Assembly (NCBI GenBank): GCA_964495595.1
Contig: CAZBWH010000072.1
Coordinates: 1-15,636 of the forward strand
Length of the DNA stretch: 15,636 nt
Origin: CALMFQ01 sp964495595
GTDB taxonomy: Bacteria > Pseudomonadota > Gammaproteobacteria > Burkholderiales > SCOH01
Reading direction: 5' to 3'
Below are positions 8,273 through 14,054 of the stretch, piece by piece. Position 1 is the first letter of the stretch. The number at the start of each line of letters is the position of its first letter. Both the position numbers and the translations under genes were made by a program. A model generated the notes under the pieces. The model was not told the origin of the DNA. It saw nothing but the letters and a program-made list of their open reading frames with translations, and made no database searches.

Positions 8273-10406
8273 AGCGGGCGCTCAGTGAGACGGTATCGGT
8301 TGAATAGGCGATGGTGTCGCCGCCGGAGGTTTTGGCGTTGATGACTACGCTCAGCTCGGCGCTGGTGGGGGTGCAGGTGGTGGTGGTGACGCCGGTGGCG
8401 CTGTCGGTGGAGGTGGTCGAGGCGGGGCTGAATACCCGGATCGGGAAAACCGTTGCGCCATTCAGCCGCTGGTTGGCCGGCGGGGCGGCATTGGGCACTT
8501 TGAAGGTGGAGGGGTCGCTCAGGGTGAAGTCGCCGGCGCCAGGGCCGGAGAGCTTGAAGGTGACTTCGGTTTCCACCGGCAGGATGTTGCCGCGCCGGTC
8601 GCGCAGGTAGATGCCCAGCGCGGTGCTGCTGTCACAACCCAGCGCAATGCGGGTGCTGCTCAGGGCAGGGTAGCCGCTGGTCAGTTCGACAAAGTCGTGC
8701 TGCGGGGCACTGTGGGCGTCGGCCAGAACCAGGGTGATCATCCCGTAGGCATGGGTGAAGCGGCGGGTGCTGCAGCCGCTGAAGCTGCTCGCGCAAAGGG
8801 TGCCGTTGTAGGCGCCGTCCGGGCCGTCGTACACGCTATTGCTGTTGAAGTCGATCGGGATGTCGGTGCCGGCGGTGTAGCTGCGGTCTTCGTTCACGTC
8901 GACGTAGGCTTCGCCAATGTCGCTGGATGCGCCGTTGATGTCGACCATTTCGGTGCTGGCATCGACGGCGTTATTGCCGTTGCGGTCGATGAAGGTTTCT
9001 TCGCCGACGGCGTAGGCGGTGATCTGCACGCGGCCGTTGGCGGGGCGCGGCTGCTGGCTGTAATAGTTGAGCGTGCAGGTGCTGTTGACCGTCTTGCATT
9101 CGCCGGTGGTGCCGGTGCCAATGCGTCCGGCGTTGGTCACTACGGTGACGGCGGTGCCATCCGGTACCGGGTTGTTGAAATGGTCGGCCAGGCTGATGGT
9201 GATCGGGTCGGCGACATTGTCGATCGCCCAGCCGTCCAGGTTGAACACTTCGGCCGATACACTCACGCTGTCCTGATCGGGAAAGCCGGAGCTGATCGAC
9301 AGTCCGCTCGACTGGGTGGTGAGCCCGGCGCTGACGTCGCTGGCGACTACGCGCACCGGGGTGGGCAGGCTGCCCGATTGTACGGTCACGCGGGCTTCCC
9401 CGGCCGAGTTGGTAATCGCGCTGCTGGTGGTTAGCTGGTTGTCGAAACGAATGCCGCCGGTGGTGGTGCTCAGGCTGAATTGCAGGGTGCGGCCGGCCAC
9501 GCCGATGCCTTGCGCGTCGACCAGCTTGAAGGTGACTTGCGCCAGCTCGGGCCGGATCTGGGTGCCGTAGCCTTTGAGGGTGATCACGCCGTCGGCCGGG
9601 GTCACGGTTGAATACTGCAGCGAGGTGGCGGCCGGTGCCTGGACGGCTAGCGAGGCCTGCTTGCTGCTGGCGCCGTTGTTGATCGAGGCGGTAATCAGAT
9701 CGCTGCCGGCGCAGCCCTTGTCGGTGTAGGTAGCGCTGGCGACACCGTTGACCGAGCTGACGCTGGCGTTGATTCCCGCCTTGCCGCTCAGACTGCAGGC
9801 GGAGGAAAAGCTCACGGCCATTGGCGATGTGCTGGCAACGCCGTTGACCAGTACCGGCACGCTGATGCTGGTGGTGGCGTAGGCCGAAATGCTGCTGCTG
9901 CCCAGCGTGATCTCGCCCAGCGCAACGTTGACGCTGCCCAGCTGGAAACCCTGGCTCTGGCTGAGGTCGGTCTGTCCTTCCTTGTAGCTGGCTGACACAT
10001 AGCCGGCGCCATTTGCGTTGAGATCCGCTGCGTTCAGTTGCACGGTAGCGGTGCCGGTGCTGTCGGTCAACGCCGCGCCACTGGCCGGGGTGAGTGTAGC
10101 CAGTGTCGCATCCACCGAGAATTTCACCACCCGGCCAGCCAGCGGCACGCCTGCCGCGTCCAGCAAGACCGCCTTGACCGCCACCGCTTGCCCCAGCGTC
10201 ACCGTGCGGCTGTTCATGCCCAGTGTCAGCGTGCTGCTGGCCGTGGTCGTGCCGGTGCTGCCTGATCCGCTGCTGGTGTCCTTGTTGTTCGGGTTGGGAT
10301 CCGGGCCATTGCCGCCTCCACAGGCCGACAGCGCCAGGCAGGCCGAAACGGAAAGCAAGAGCAGGGGAATGCGCCGCAGCGCCAGTTGGGGTCGGGTCAT
10401 CTTCAT
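8271..10406 (-). CDS. Ig-like (Big_1-type) domain lipoprotein with metal-binding-like loops
   Basis: A 711-residue predicted lipoprotein. The start at 10406 gives an N-terminus M-K-M-T-R-P-Q, a hydrophobic core and lipobox L-S-A-C with C29; V-S-A-C at C23 is a second, overlapping candidate. The frame is open upstream to 10535, but that part lacks signal character. A Gly/Ser/Thr/Asn linker (about 30-55) is followed by several tandem bacterial Ig-like domains recognisable by V-T-F-K-L-x-D-A-Q-G and T-D-S-T-G-T-A-T-V type strands, as in invasin/intimin stalks. Around residues 465-530 lie three Asp/Asn-rich loops, D-R-N-G-N-N-A-V-D, D-V-N-E-D-R-S-Y-T and D-F-N-S-N-S-V-Y-D, resembling calcium-binding loops. 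No beta-barrel, LPXTG or enzymatic domain is seen. It is probably anchored in the outer membrane and used for adhesion or cell-surface structure; that function is inferred. Confidence 0.8.
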   Translation of the reverse strand: MKMTRPQLALRRIPLLLLSVSACLALSACGGGNGPDPNPNNKDTSSGSGSTGTTTASSTLTLGMNSRTVTLGQAVAVKAVLLDAAGVPLAGRVVKFSVDATLATLTPASGAALTDSTGTATVQLNAADLNANGAGYVSASYKEGQTDLSQSQGFQLGSVNVALGEITLGSSSISAYATTSISVPVLVNGVASTSPMAVSFSSACSLSGKAGINASVSSVNGVASATYTDKGCAGSDLITASINNGASSKQASLAVQAPAATSLQYSTVTPADGVITLKGYGTQIRPELAQVTFKLVDAQGIGVAGRTLQFSLSTTTGGIRFDNQLTTSSAITNSAGEARVTVQSGSLPTPVRVVASDVSAGLTTQSSGLSISSGFPDQDSVSVSAEVFNLDGWAIDNVADPITISLADHFNNPVPDGTAVTVVTNAGRIGTGTTGECKTVNSTCTLNYYSQQPRPANGRVQITAYAVGEETFIDRNGNNAVDASTEMVDINGASSDIGEAYVDVNEDRSYTAGTDIPIDFNSNSVYDGPDGAYNGTLCASSFSGCSTRRFTHAYGMITLVLADAHSAPQHDFVELTSGYPALSSTRIALGCDSSTALGIYLRDRRGNILPVETEVTFKLSGPGAGDFTLSDPSTFKVPNAAPPANQRLNGATVFPIRVFSPASTTSTDSATGVTTTTCTPTSAELSVVINAKTSGGDTIAYSTDTVSLSAR

Positions 10407-10549
10407 GGTTTCGACAATCAATCCAGATGCCATTTTAGGCGCTGTTGCCGCAAGTTTCACTGCCGCCGCGCCCTGGCGGCTGGCAGGGCTTGGTTGCAGG
10501 TGGTATATGCGCGGATCGGTATGCCGTGAAGTCATCTATAAACCAGATC
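10407..10549. other. Divergent intergenic region between the Ig-like lipoprotein and the diguanylate cyclase
   Basis: 143 bases that must contain both outward promoters. TATAAA at 10537-10542 and TATATG at 10504-10509 are AT-rich islands, but neither has a convincing -35 partner. No operator-like palindrome was seen. Confidence 0.4.
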
Positions 10550-11635
10550 ATGCCCGACGCCGATATCGCCCGCGCCCCTGTGCCGTATCTGACCCGCAAC
10601 CGCCTGCGAATCCGCCGCTGGCTGATGGCGCTGTGTTTTTATCTGATCGGCCTGCCGTTTGCCGTGTATGGCTGGTTACATGGCCAGCTGGACGCGCTGT
10701 CGCTGCAGCTGGCCGGTACGGTGGCGGCGCTGGCCAACATCCTGGTGTTTTGCTTGCTGATCTCCGGGCGCAACGAGCGCTTGCGCGACCCTTCGCTGAC
10801 CGCGCTGCAGATTGTCTGCGCGATGACCTGTAGCCTGATCCTGGTAGCCGGCGCCAGCGACGTACTCCGGCCGACAATGGCGATTGGCGTCGTCGCGCCT
10901 TTGCTGTTCGGCGTATTCCAGCTCGATCTGCGCGGTTTTGTCCGGCTGGCGCTGTACGGATTTGTGGGCCAGGGGCTGGCGCTGCTGGTGGTGGCGCTGA
11001 CCCGCGGCATGGCGCAGCCGGTTGTCGACCTGACGCATCTGGCGGGGCAGGGGTTGTTGCTGGTCGTCTTCGTCGCCATTTGCGGCGAAATGCTGCGCAT
11101 GCGGGCACGCCAGCAGCGGCTGATGCAGCAATTGCAGGAGTCGGCCGACCGCGATGCGCTGACCGGCCTGTGGAACCGGCGCTGGCTAACCAGCCAGCTA
11201 CCGCTGCAACTGGAGCTGGCGCGGCGCCACCAGCGGCCGTTTTCCGCCTGCATGATCGACCTGGATCATTTCAAGCGGATCAACGACCGGTATGGCCACC
11301 AGGCCGGCGACAGTGCCTTGCAGTGCCAGGCCGCCGCAGTCGGCCACCTGTTGCGCCAGAGCGATGCGCTGGTGCGGTGCGGCGGCGAAGAATTCCTGTT
11401 GTTGTTGCCCGAAACGGATCAGCATGGCGCCGCAGAATTGGCGCAACGGATTTGCCGTGCCCTGGCTGCCAATCCGGTCGATCTGGGCGACGGTCGCCAG
11501 ATTCACGTCACGGTATCCATTGGCACCGCAACCCTGCAGCCCGGCGACACGGCAGATCAATTGCTGGCCAGGGCCGATGAGGCGCTGTATGCCGCCAAGC
11601 AGCGGGGGCGTAATCAGGTGGTGCAAGCGAGCTGA
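10550..11635 (+). CDS. Membrane diguanylate cyclase with intact GGEEF and inhibitory site
   Basis: A 361-residue protein: five or six predicted membrane helices (about 24-175), a short coiled coil (180-198) and a GGDEF domain (about 199-361). The domain begins with D-A-L-T-G-L-W-N-R-R, has the metal-binding D-L-D-H-F-K segment (237-242) and the active-site G278-G-E-E-F, and ends with A-D-E-A-L-Y-A-A-K-Q-R-G-R-N. R269-Q-S-D272 sits at the canonical distance before GGEEF to form the allosteric I-site, so product feedback inhibition is expected. It should make c-di-GMP from two GTP. The membrane part does not match a sensor family I can name with confidence. The ATG at 10550 is preferred because it directly precedes the helices; GTG at 10526 and TTG at 10445 are in-frame alternatives, and no strong ribosome binding site decides between them. 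Confidence 0.9.
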   Translation: MPDADIARAPVPYLTRNRLRIRRWLMALCFYLIGLPFAVYGWLHGQLDALSLQLAGTVAALANILVFCLLISGRNERLRDPSLTALQIVCAMTCSLILVAGASDVLRPTMAIGVVAPLLFGVFQLDLRGFVRLALYGFVGQGLALLVVALTRGMAQPVVDLTHLAGQGLLLVVFVAICGEMLRMRARQQRLMQQLQESADRDALTGLWNRRWLTSQLPLQLELARRHQRPFSACMIDLDHFKRINDRYGHQAGDSALQCQAAAVGHLLRQSDALVRCGGEEFLLLLPETDQHGAAELAQRICRALAANPVDLGDGRQIHVTVSIGTATLQPGDTADQLLARADEALYAAKQRGRNQVVQAS

Positions 11636-11651
11636 AAAAAAACGGCGATCC

Positions 11652-11719
11652 GCAGCAGGTAACGGGGTCACAGCAGGTTATGGGGCCCCCGTTACTGGTT
11701 CACAATTGACATCCTGCTG
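11652..11719. repeat. Nested direct and inverted repeats after the diguanylate cyclase
   Basis: CAGCAGGTAACGGGG (11653-11667) is repeated as CAGCAGGTTATGGGG (11671-11685). GTAACGGGG (11659-11667) pairs exactly with CCCCGTTAC (11687-11695), and GCAGCAGG at 11652-11659 finds a complementary CCTGCTGC at 11713-11720. The structure lies 16 bases after the stop codon. It has no T-tract, so it is not a standard intrinsic terminator. A perfect TTGACA is at 11706-11711, but its best -10 (TATAGT, 11734-11739) is 22 bp away. Confidence 0.55.
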
Positions 11720-12206
11720 CTCGGTTTTCAATCTATAGTGCTTGAGGCGAAGCCTGTCGCGCCGCCCATCCGGCAGACACGGCGCCGGAGCTCCGCTTGG
11801 TTGTGTATTTTCTGGTATGGGCGATTCCATCTGATTGAAAATCAATGGGAAATAGTGGAGATGTGCTTAGGTATGCACAGATCGAGCCCAACGTCACAAC
11901 TTTCGGAAACTTCGAGGCGCAGTACAGAACCAAAGGCGATTTGTCCATGACTGTATTTTCAGGGCGCGGCGGAGAGATCAGCCTTGCTGTATCAAGTGGG
12001 CGCATCGGAAAAACGACCGCTTTTCTGAAGCTTGCTGATACCGAACAAATACGCACCCTTCTCGGTGAAGCAAAGAAAGCAATCGCGGCAGCAAAGCTTG
12101 GTGGAAAATAGTTGGCGGCTAACCTTTCAGTCAACTGGACAGCCCAACGCTGCGCTTTGGGTTCCCTCCGCTGCTGCGCAGCTCTGGCTGCCAGTTACTT
12201 CCAACG
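11678..12206 (+). mobile_element. Candidate solitary integron gene cassette
   Basis: If the site at 12117-12212 is an attC, the cassette ends at the cut G^TTATGC (12206/12207). Its left edge should be another G^TT; the same six bases, GTTATG, occur at 11677-11682, giving a 529-base unit with one forward ORF ending just before attC. No integrase or attI is visible. The left edge is the weak point: a six-base match is easily chance, and the 167-base lead before the ORF is long for a cassette. Confidence 0.35.
11845..12111 (+). CDS. Small hypothetical protein, probable integron cassette ORF
   Basis: An 88-residue protein that I do not recognise. It has no signal peptide or membrane helix, a mixed N-terminal part (F-G-N-F-E-A-Q-Y-R-T-K-G-D-L with alternating beta-like stretches I-S-L-A-V) and an Ala/Lys-rich C-terminal helix ending A-K-L-G-G-K. 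A shorter version from the ATG at 11947 (54 residues) is possible. Neither start has a strong ribosome binding site. The stop TAG (12109-12111) falls 5 bases before the start of the candidate attC, the usual packing of a gene in an integron cassette and the main reason to consider it real. An overlapping frame on the opposite strand is longer but has no family resemblance. Confidence 0.5.
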   Translation: MGNSGDVLRYAQIEPNVTTFGNFEAQYRTKGDLSMTVFSGRGGEISLAVSSGRIGKTTAFLKLADTEQIRTLLGEAKKAIAAAKLGGK

Positions 12207-12212
12207 TTATGC
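12117..12212 (+). mobile_element. Candidate integron attC recombination site
   Basis: All parts of an attC are present in order. R'' is GGCTAAC (12117-12123), followed by an 8-base spacer and L'' CAACTGG (12132-12138). Then comes a variable centre with a second stem (GCTGCGC 12149-12155 pairing with GCGCAGC 12176-12182). L' is CCAGTTA (12191-12197), followed by another 8-base spacer and R' GTTATGC (12206-12212). The L stem continues inward (CAGCC with GGCTG) and is offset by one unpaired A at 12139, like the extrahelical bases that orient integrase. Length (96 bases) is within the 60-140 range. R'' departs from RYYYAAC at its second base, and R' from GTTRRRY at one base. Confidence 0.7.
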
Positions 12213-12255
12213 CCTTCATGCCAGCACGCAACGCAGGTGCCGATAAGTTGTTTGT

Positions 12256-12582
12256 TCACGAATGCGTTGCTTCCTGCGTATGAATCGGCTGCGCTACCAG
12301 CTTGACCCCCAGTGCTGCGCAAACCCGGCTGATGGTGTCGAAGCGGGGATTTGCGTTGGGACGCAGTGCTTTGTACAGCGCCTCGCGCGTAATGCCAGAG
12401 GCTTTGGCGATATCGGTCATGCCGCGAGCCCGGGCAACAGTGCCCAGTGCATCGGCCAAAGCGGCCGGGTCGTTTTCTTCCAGCACAATAGTCAGGTATT
12501 CCGCAATGGCTCGCTCGTCGGGCAGGTGTTCGGCCATATCGAAGGCGGGCAGTTCCGACAGTTTGATGATTTTACTGCTCAT
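12256..12582 (-). CDS. higA: HigA-type antitoxin with HTH domain
   Basis: A 108-residue antitoxin of the 'probable addiction module antidote' family. Residues 1-45 carry the typical D-M-A-E-H-L-P-D-E-R-A-I-A-E-Y-L toxin-binding region. The rest is an XRE-like helix-turn-helix containing I-A-K-A-S-G-I-T-R-E-A-L-Y-K-A-L and N-P-R-F-D-T-I-S-R-V. It neutralises the toxin encoded immediately upstream and should repress the pair by binding the palindrome at 12891-12908. AGGAG lies 8 bases before the ATG and 3 bases separate it from the toxin stop, so it is co-transcribed. The gene ends 43 bases from the candidate attC, in the opposite orientation to the cassette. The symbol is family-level. Confidence 0.9.
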   Translation of the reverse strand: MSSKIIKLSELPAFDMAEHLPDERAIAEYLTIVLEENDPAALADALGTVARARGMTDIAKASGITREALYKALRPNANPRFDTISRVCAALGVKLVAQPIHTQEATHS

Positions 12583-12585
12583 GAT

Positions 12586-12882
12586 TCAATCTCCTAGAGT
12601 AGCTGCCAAGGCAATGGCCCGGGCTATGTCGGCGGGCTGCGAGGATTTGTCGCCCCCGCCCAGCATCACGATCACAACGTCACCCCGCTGCACATAGTAC
12701 ATACGCCAGCCGGGGCCAAAAAACTCGCGCATTTCCCATACACCTTCACCCACCGCCTTGATATCGCCCAGGTGGCCATGCTGGGCTTTTTCCAGACGGC
12801 GAGCCAAGCGGCGCCGAGTCATGCCATCCTTGATGTCGCTCAGCCAGGTGGCGAATTCGGGGAGTTGATAGACCGTATACAT
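12586..12882 (-). CDS. higB: HigB-type RelE/ParE-superfamily toxin
   Basis: A 98-residue toxin of the phage-derived Gp49-like/HigB branch (RelE/ParE fold). Hallmarks are the basic R-R-R-L-A-R-R-L-E-K segment, G-D-I-K-A-V-G-E-G-V-W-E-M-R, F-G-P-G-W-R-M-Y-Y, and the C-terminal L-G-G-G-D-K-S-S-Q-P-A-D-I-A-R-A. Members inhibit growth, mostly by cutting mRNA at the ribosome. The toxin is first in the operon, the HigBA order. The ATG directly abuts a palindromic operator and no Shine-Dalgarno sequence is visible, so the message may be leaderless or poorly translated. Length and motifs look complete, so the toxin is probably functional. Confidence 0.9.
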   Translation of the reverse strand: MYTVYQLPEFATWLSDIKDGMTRRRLARRLEKAQHGHLGDIKAVGEGVWEMREFFGPGWRMYYVQRGDVVIVMLGGGDKSSQPADIARAIALAATLGD

Positions 12883-12890
12883 GATTCGAT

Positions 12891-12908
12891 TGTAATCGAA
12901 CGATTACA
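12891..12908 (-). promoter_or_regulatory. Palindromic operator of the toxin-antitoxin operon
   Basis: TGTAATCG-AA-CGATTACA is a perfect inverted repeat with 8-bp arms, ending 9 bases before the toxin ATG on the minus strand. On that strand TACAAT (12894-12889) is a good -10 hexamer inside the repeat and would place the transcript start at or next to the ATG. The -35 region is poor. Binding of the antitoxin here would block transcription. Confidence 0.7.
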
Positions 12909-13088
12909 GTTGCGCGAGGCAATCTGCATGCAACTGCGGGGGCACAACTCCGGGGTCTTGCTCTGCAATAAATGTGTTGGTGCAAGGCCTGATTTCACTA
13001 TTGCCGTGCGACTCCGATGTCGCTCGCTTCACTCGCCGTTTACGGCACAACCCGCACCGCCCTGCAGCCCACTCTGCCATTGCCTTGC

Positions 13089-13237
13089 AGTCAGCCGTAG
13101 CCCGGATGCAGCCGTCAGGCGGAATCCGGGAGCTGCGCCAAATCGAAGCGCCGAAACAAACAGGCGGTCATTCAGGCCGCCCGTTTGAAACCCGGATTCC
13201 GCCATGCGGCTGCATCCGGGCTACGCTTGCTGACTGG
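13089..13237. repeat. REP-like inverted repeat pair (REPIN/MITE-like)
   Basis: The 34-base arm at 13098-13131, beginning GTAGCCCGGATGCAGCCG and ending GGCGGAATCCGGG, is mirrored at 13192-13225 with only three differing positions. The similarity continues outward (CAGTCAG at 13089-13095 with CTGACTG at 13231-13237). Inside, AAACAGGCGG (13159-13168) pairs with CCGCCCGTTT (13178-13187) with one mismatch, so nearly the whole 149 bases can fold into one hairpin. GTAGCCCGGATG..GGAATCCGGG is a widely dispersed extragenic palindrome type in proteobacteria. Confidence 0.8.
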
Positions 13238-13302
13238 TGGCTGACACTTCCAGTCTGGCACGTCGATGCCGTGTCAGGAGGGAGGAGTCCATTCCATTGC
13301 CC

Positions 13303-13354
13303 TACGTTGGTGATGCGGGTTACGGCCTTACGTCGGGGATGCGGGTTACGGCCT
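13303..13354. repeat. Two tandem 26-bp repeats
   Basis: Units 13303-13328 and 13329-13354 differ at only two positions; each ends in GATGCGGGTTACGGCCT. They lie between the REP-like pair and the lipoprotein stop codon. Confidence 0.85.
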
Positions 13355-13410
13355 TATTTTCAGGTCCCGGTAGTCAAGTGCGCGACGGGTTAAAACATCA
13401 TAGGGCCGGA

Positions 13411-14043
13411 TCAATAACATCCACCAATTATGTCGCCGGGAAAAGCGGGGGGATTCCCGGTTTGCACAGGCACGGCAAATTCAACAGGTTTGCTGGTTTT
13501 GGGAATGGTAAATGCGAAAACGAAGCCTAGGTTCCCCTCAACCCCCACCCCACGGGCCGTGCATTTCAATGGAGTGACGACCAGTTTGCTTTCATGCTCC
13601 ACAATTTCCTTGATCCCTACGCGCCAATGATCGCCAATCTGTGGGTCTTGAAACAGCACCACTGACGACTTTGAATAGTCCACTTTCCATTCGCGAAGCG
13701 TTGCGCCGGAAATCGGCACTTGCGCAGAGGACAGCAGCTGTTCTATTTCGATATCCGATTGCCCAACGCCAATAAGTTGGACGCACAGTTGTGATGGGCA
13801 GGCGTCTGGAGCGAGCCTGGACTGAGCGATCAAATCGTAATCAAACAAATCATCTGGATTACGTCTTTCACCCAACACCCTGCCAAACGCCACCTTTCGT
13901 GGAAAGGTGGCGGCCGATGAGTGCGTCGAGTCTATTGGCGGGGCAGACGTTTGTTCATTGTCTTCCCCTGCGTCGCTCATACATCCCGCAATGGCCAAAG
14001 TGATACAAACGGCAAACAAACGTATCTGGCTGGATAGAGTCAT
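13411..14043 (-). CDS. Hypothetical lipoprotein in an operon with a subtilisin-like protease
   Basis: A 210-residue predicted lipoprotein. The signal peptide ends in lipobox I-A-G-C with C21, and Met at +2 suggests the outer membrane. A low-complexity linker (about 22-45) is followed by a globular domain with four cysteines (A-C-P-S-Q-L-C, L-K-C and the C-terminal G-G-C-Y), which could form two disulfides. I recognise no family. The ATG has an AGGAG 8 bases upstream that overlaps the TAG stop of the protease gene (14057-14055), so the two genes form a tightly packed operon. A role as partner, inhibitor or anchor of the protease is a guess from context. Base composition appears more AT-rich than the left part of the window. 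Confidence 0.75.
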   Translation of the reverse strand: MTLSSQIRLFAVCITLAIAGCMSDAGEDNEQTSAPPIDSTHSSAATFPRKVAFGRVLGERRNPDDLFDYDLIAQSRLAPDACPSQLCVQLIGVGQSDIEIEQLLSSAQVPISGATLREWKVDYSKSSVVLFQDPQIGDHWRVGIKEIVEHESKLVVTPLKCTARGVGVEGNLGFVFAFTIPKTSKPVEFAVPVQTGNPPAFPGDIIGGCY

Positions 14044-14054
14044 TTTCGTGTCTC

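Larger units (their letters stand above)
12909..13410. other. 502-base gene-free region between the toxin-antitoxin pair and the lipoprotein operon
   Basis: No reading frame here has a ribosome binding site or family resemblance; the open frames are short and Arg/Cys-rich. The region holds a large REP-like inverted pair (13089-13237) and a 26-bp tandem duplication (13303-13354). I looked for a second attC after the toxin gene and found no R''/R' pair at a suitable distance. Confidence 0.6.

Noticed and set aside
8697..9434. A 245-codon plus-strand frame, rich in Val/Ala/Gly
   Set aside because: It is antisense to the Ig-like lipoprotein and has the low complexity expected of a mirror frame.
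11706..11739. Promoter TTGACA ... TATAGT
   Set aside because: The -35 is perfect but the 22-bp spacer is too long for a normal sigma-70 promoter.
11733..12134. A 133-codon minus-strand frame overlapping the cassette ORF
   Set aside because: It would start inside the attC, has no ribosome binding site and no recognisable features; the forward ORF has the expected cassette position.
12909..13300. Second attC after the toxin gene
   Set aside because: AAC and GTT core triplets occur (for example near 12942 and 12973) but none pair with suitable spacing and stems.
12974..13393. A 139-codon plus-strand frame in the gene-free stretch
   Set aside because: It runs through the REP-like pair and the tandem repeats and its composition is not protein-like.
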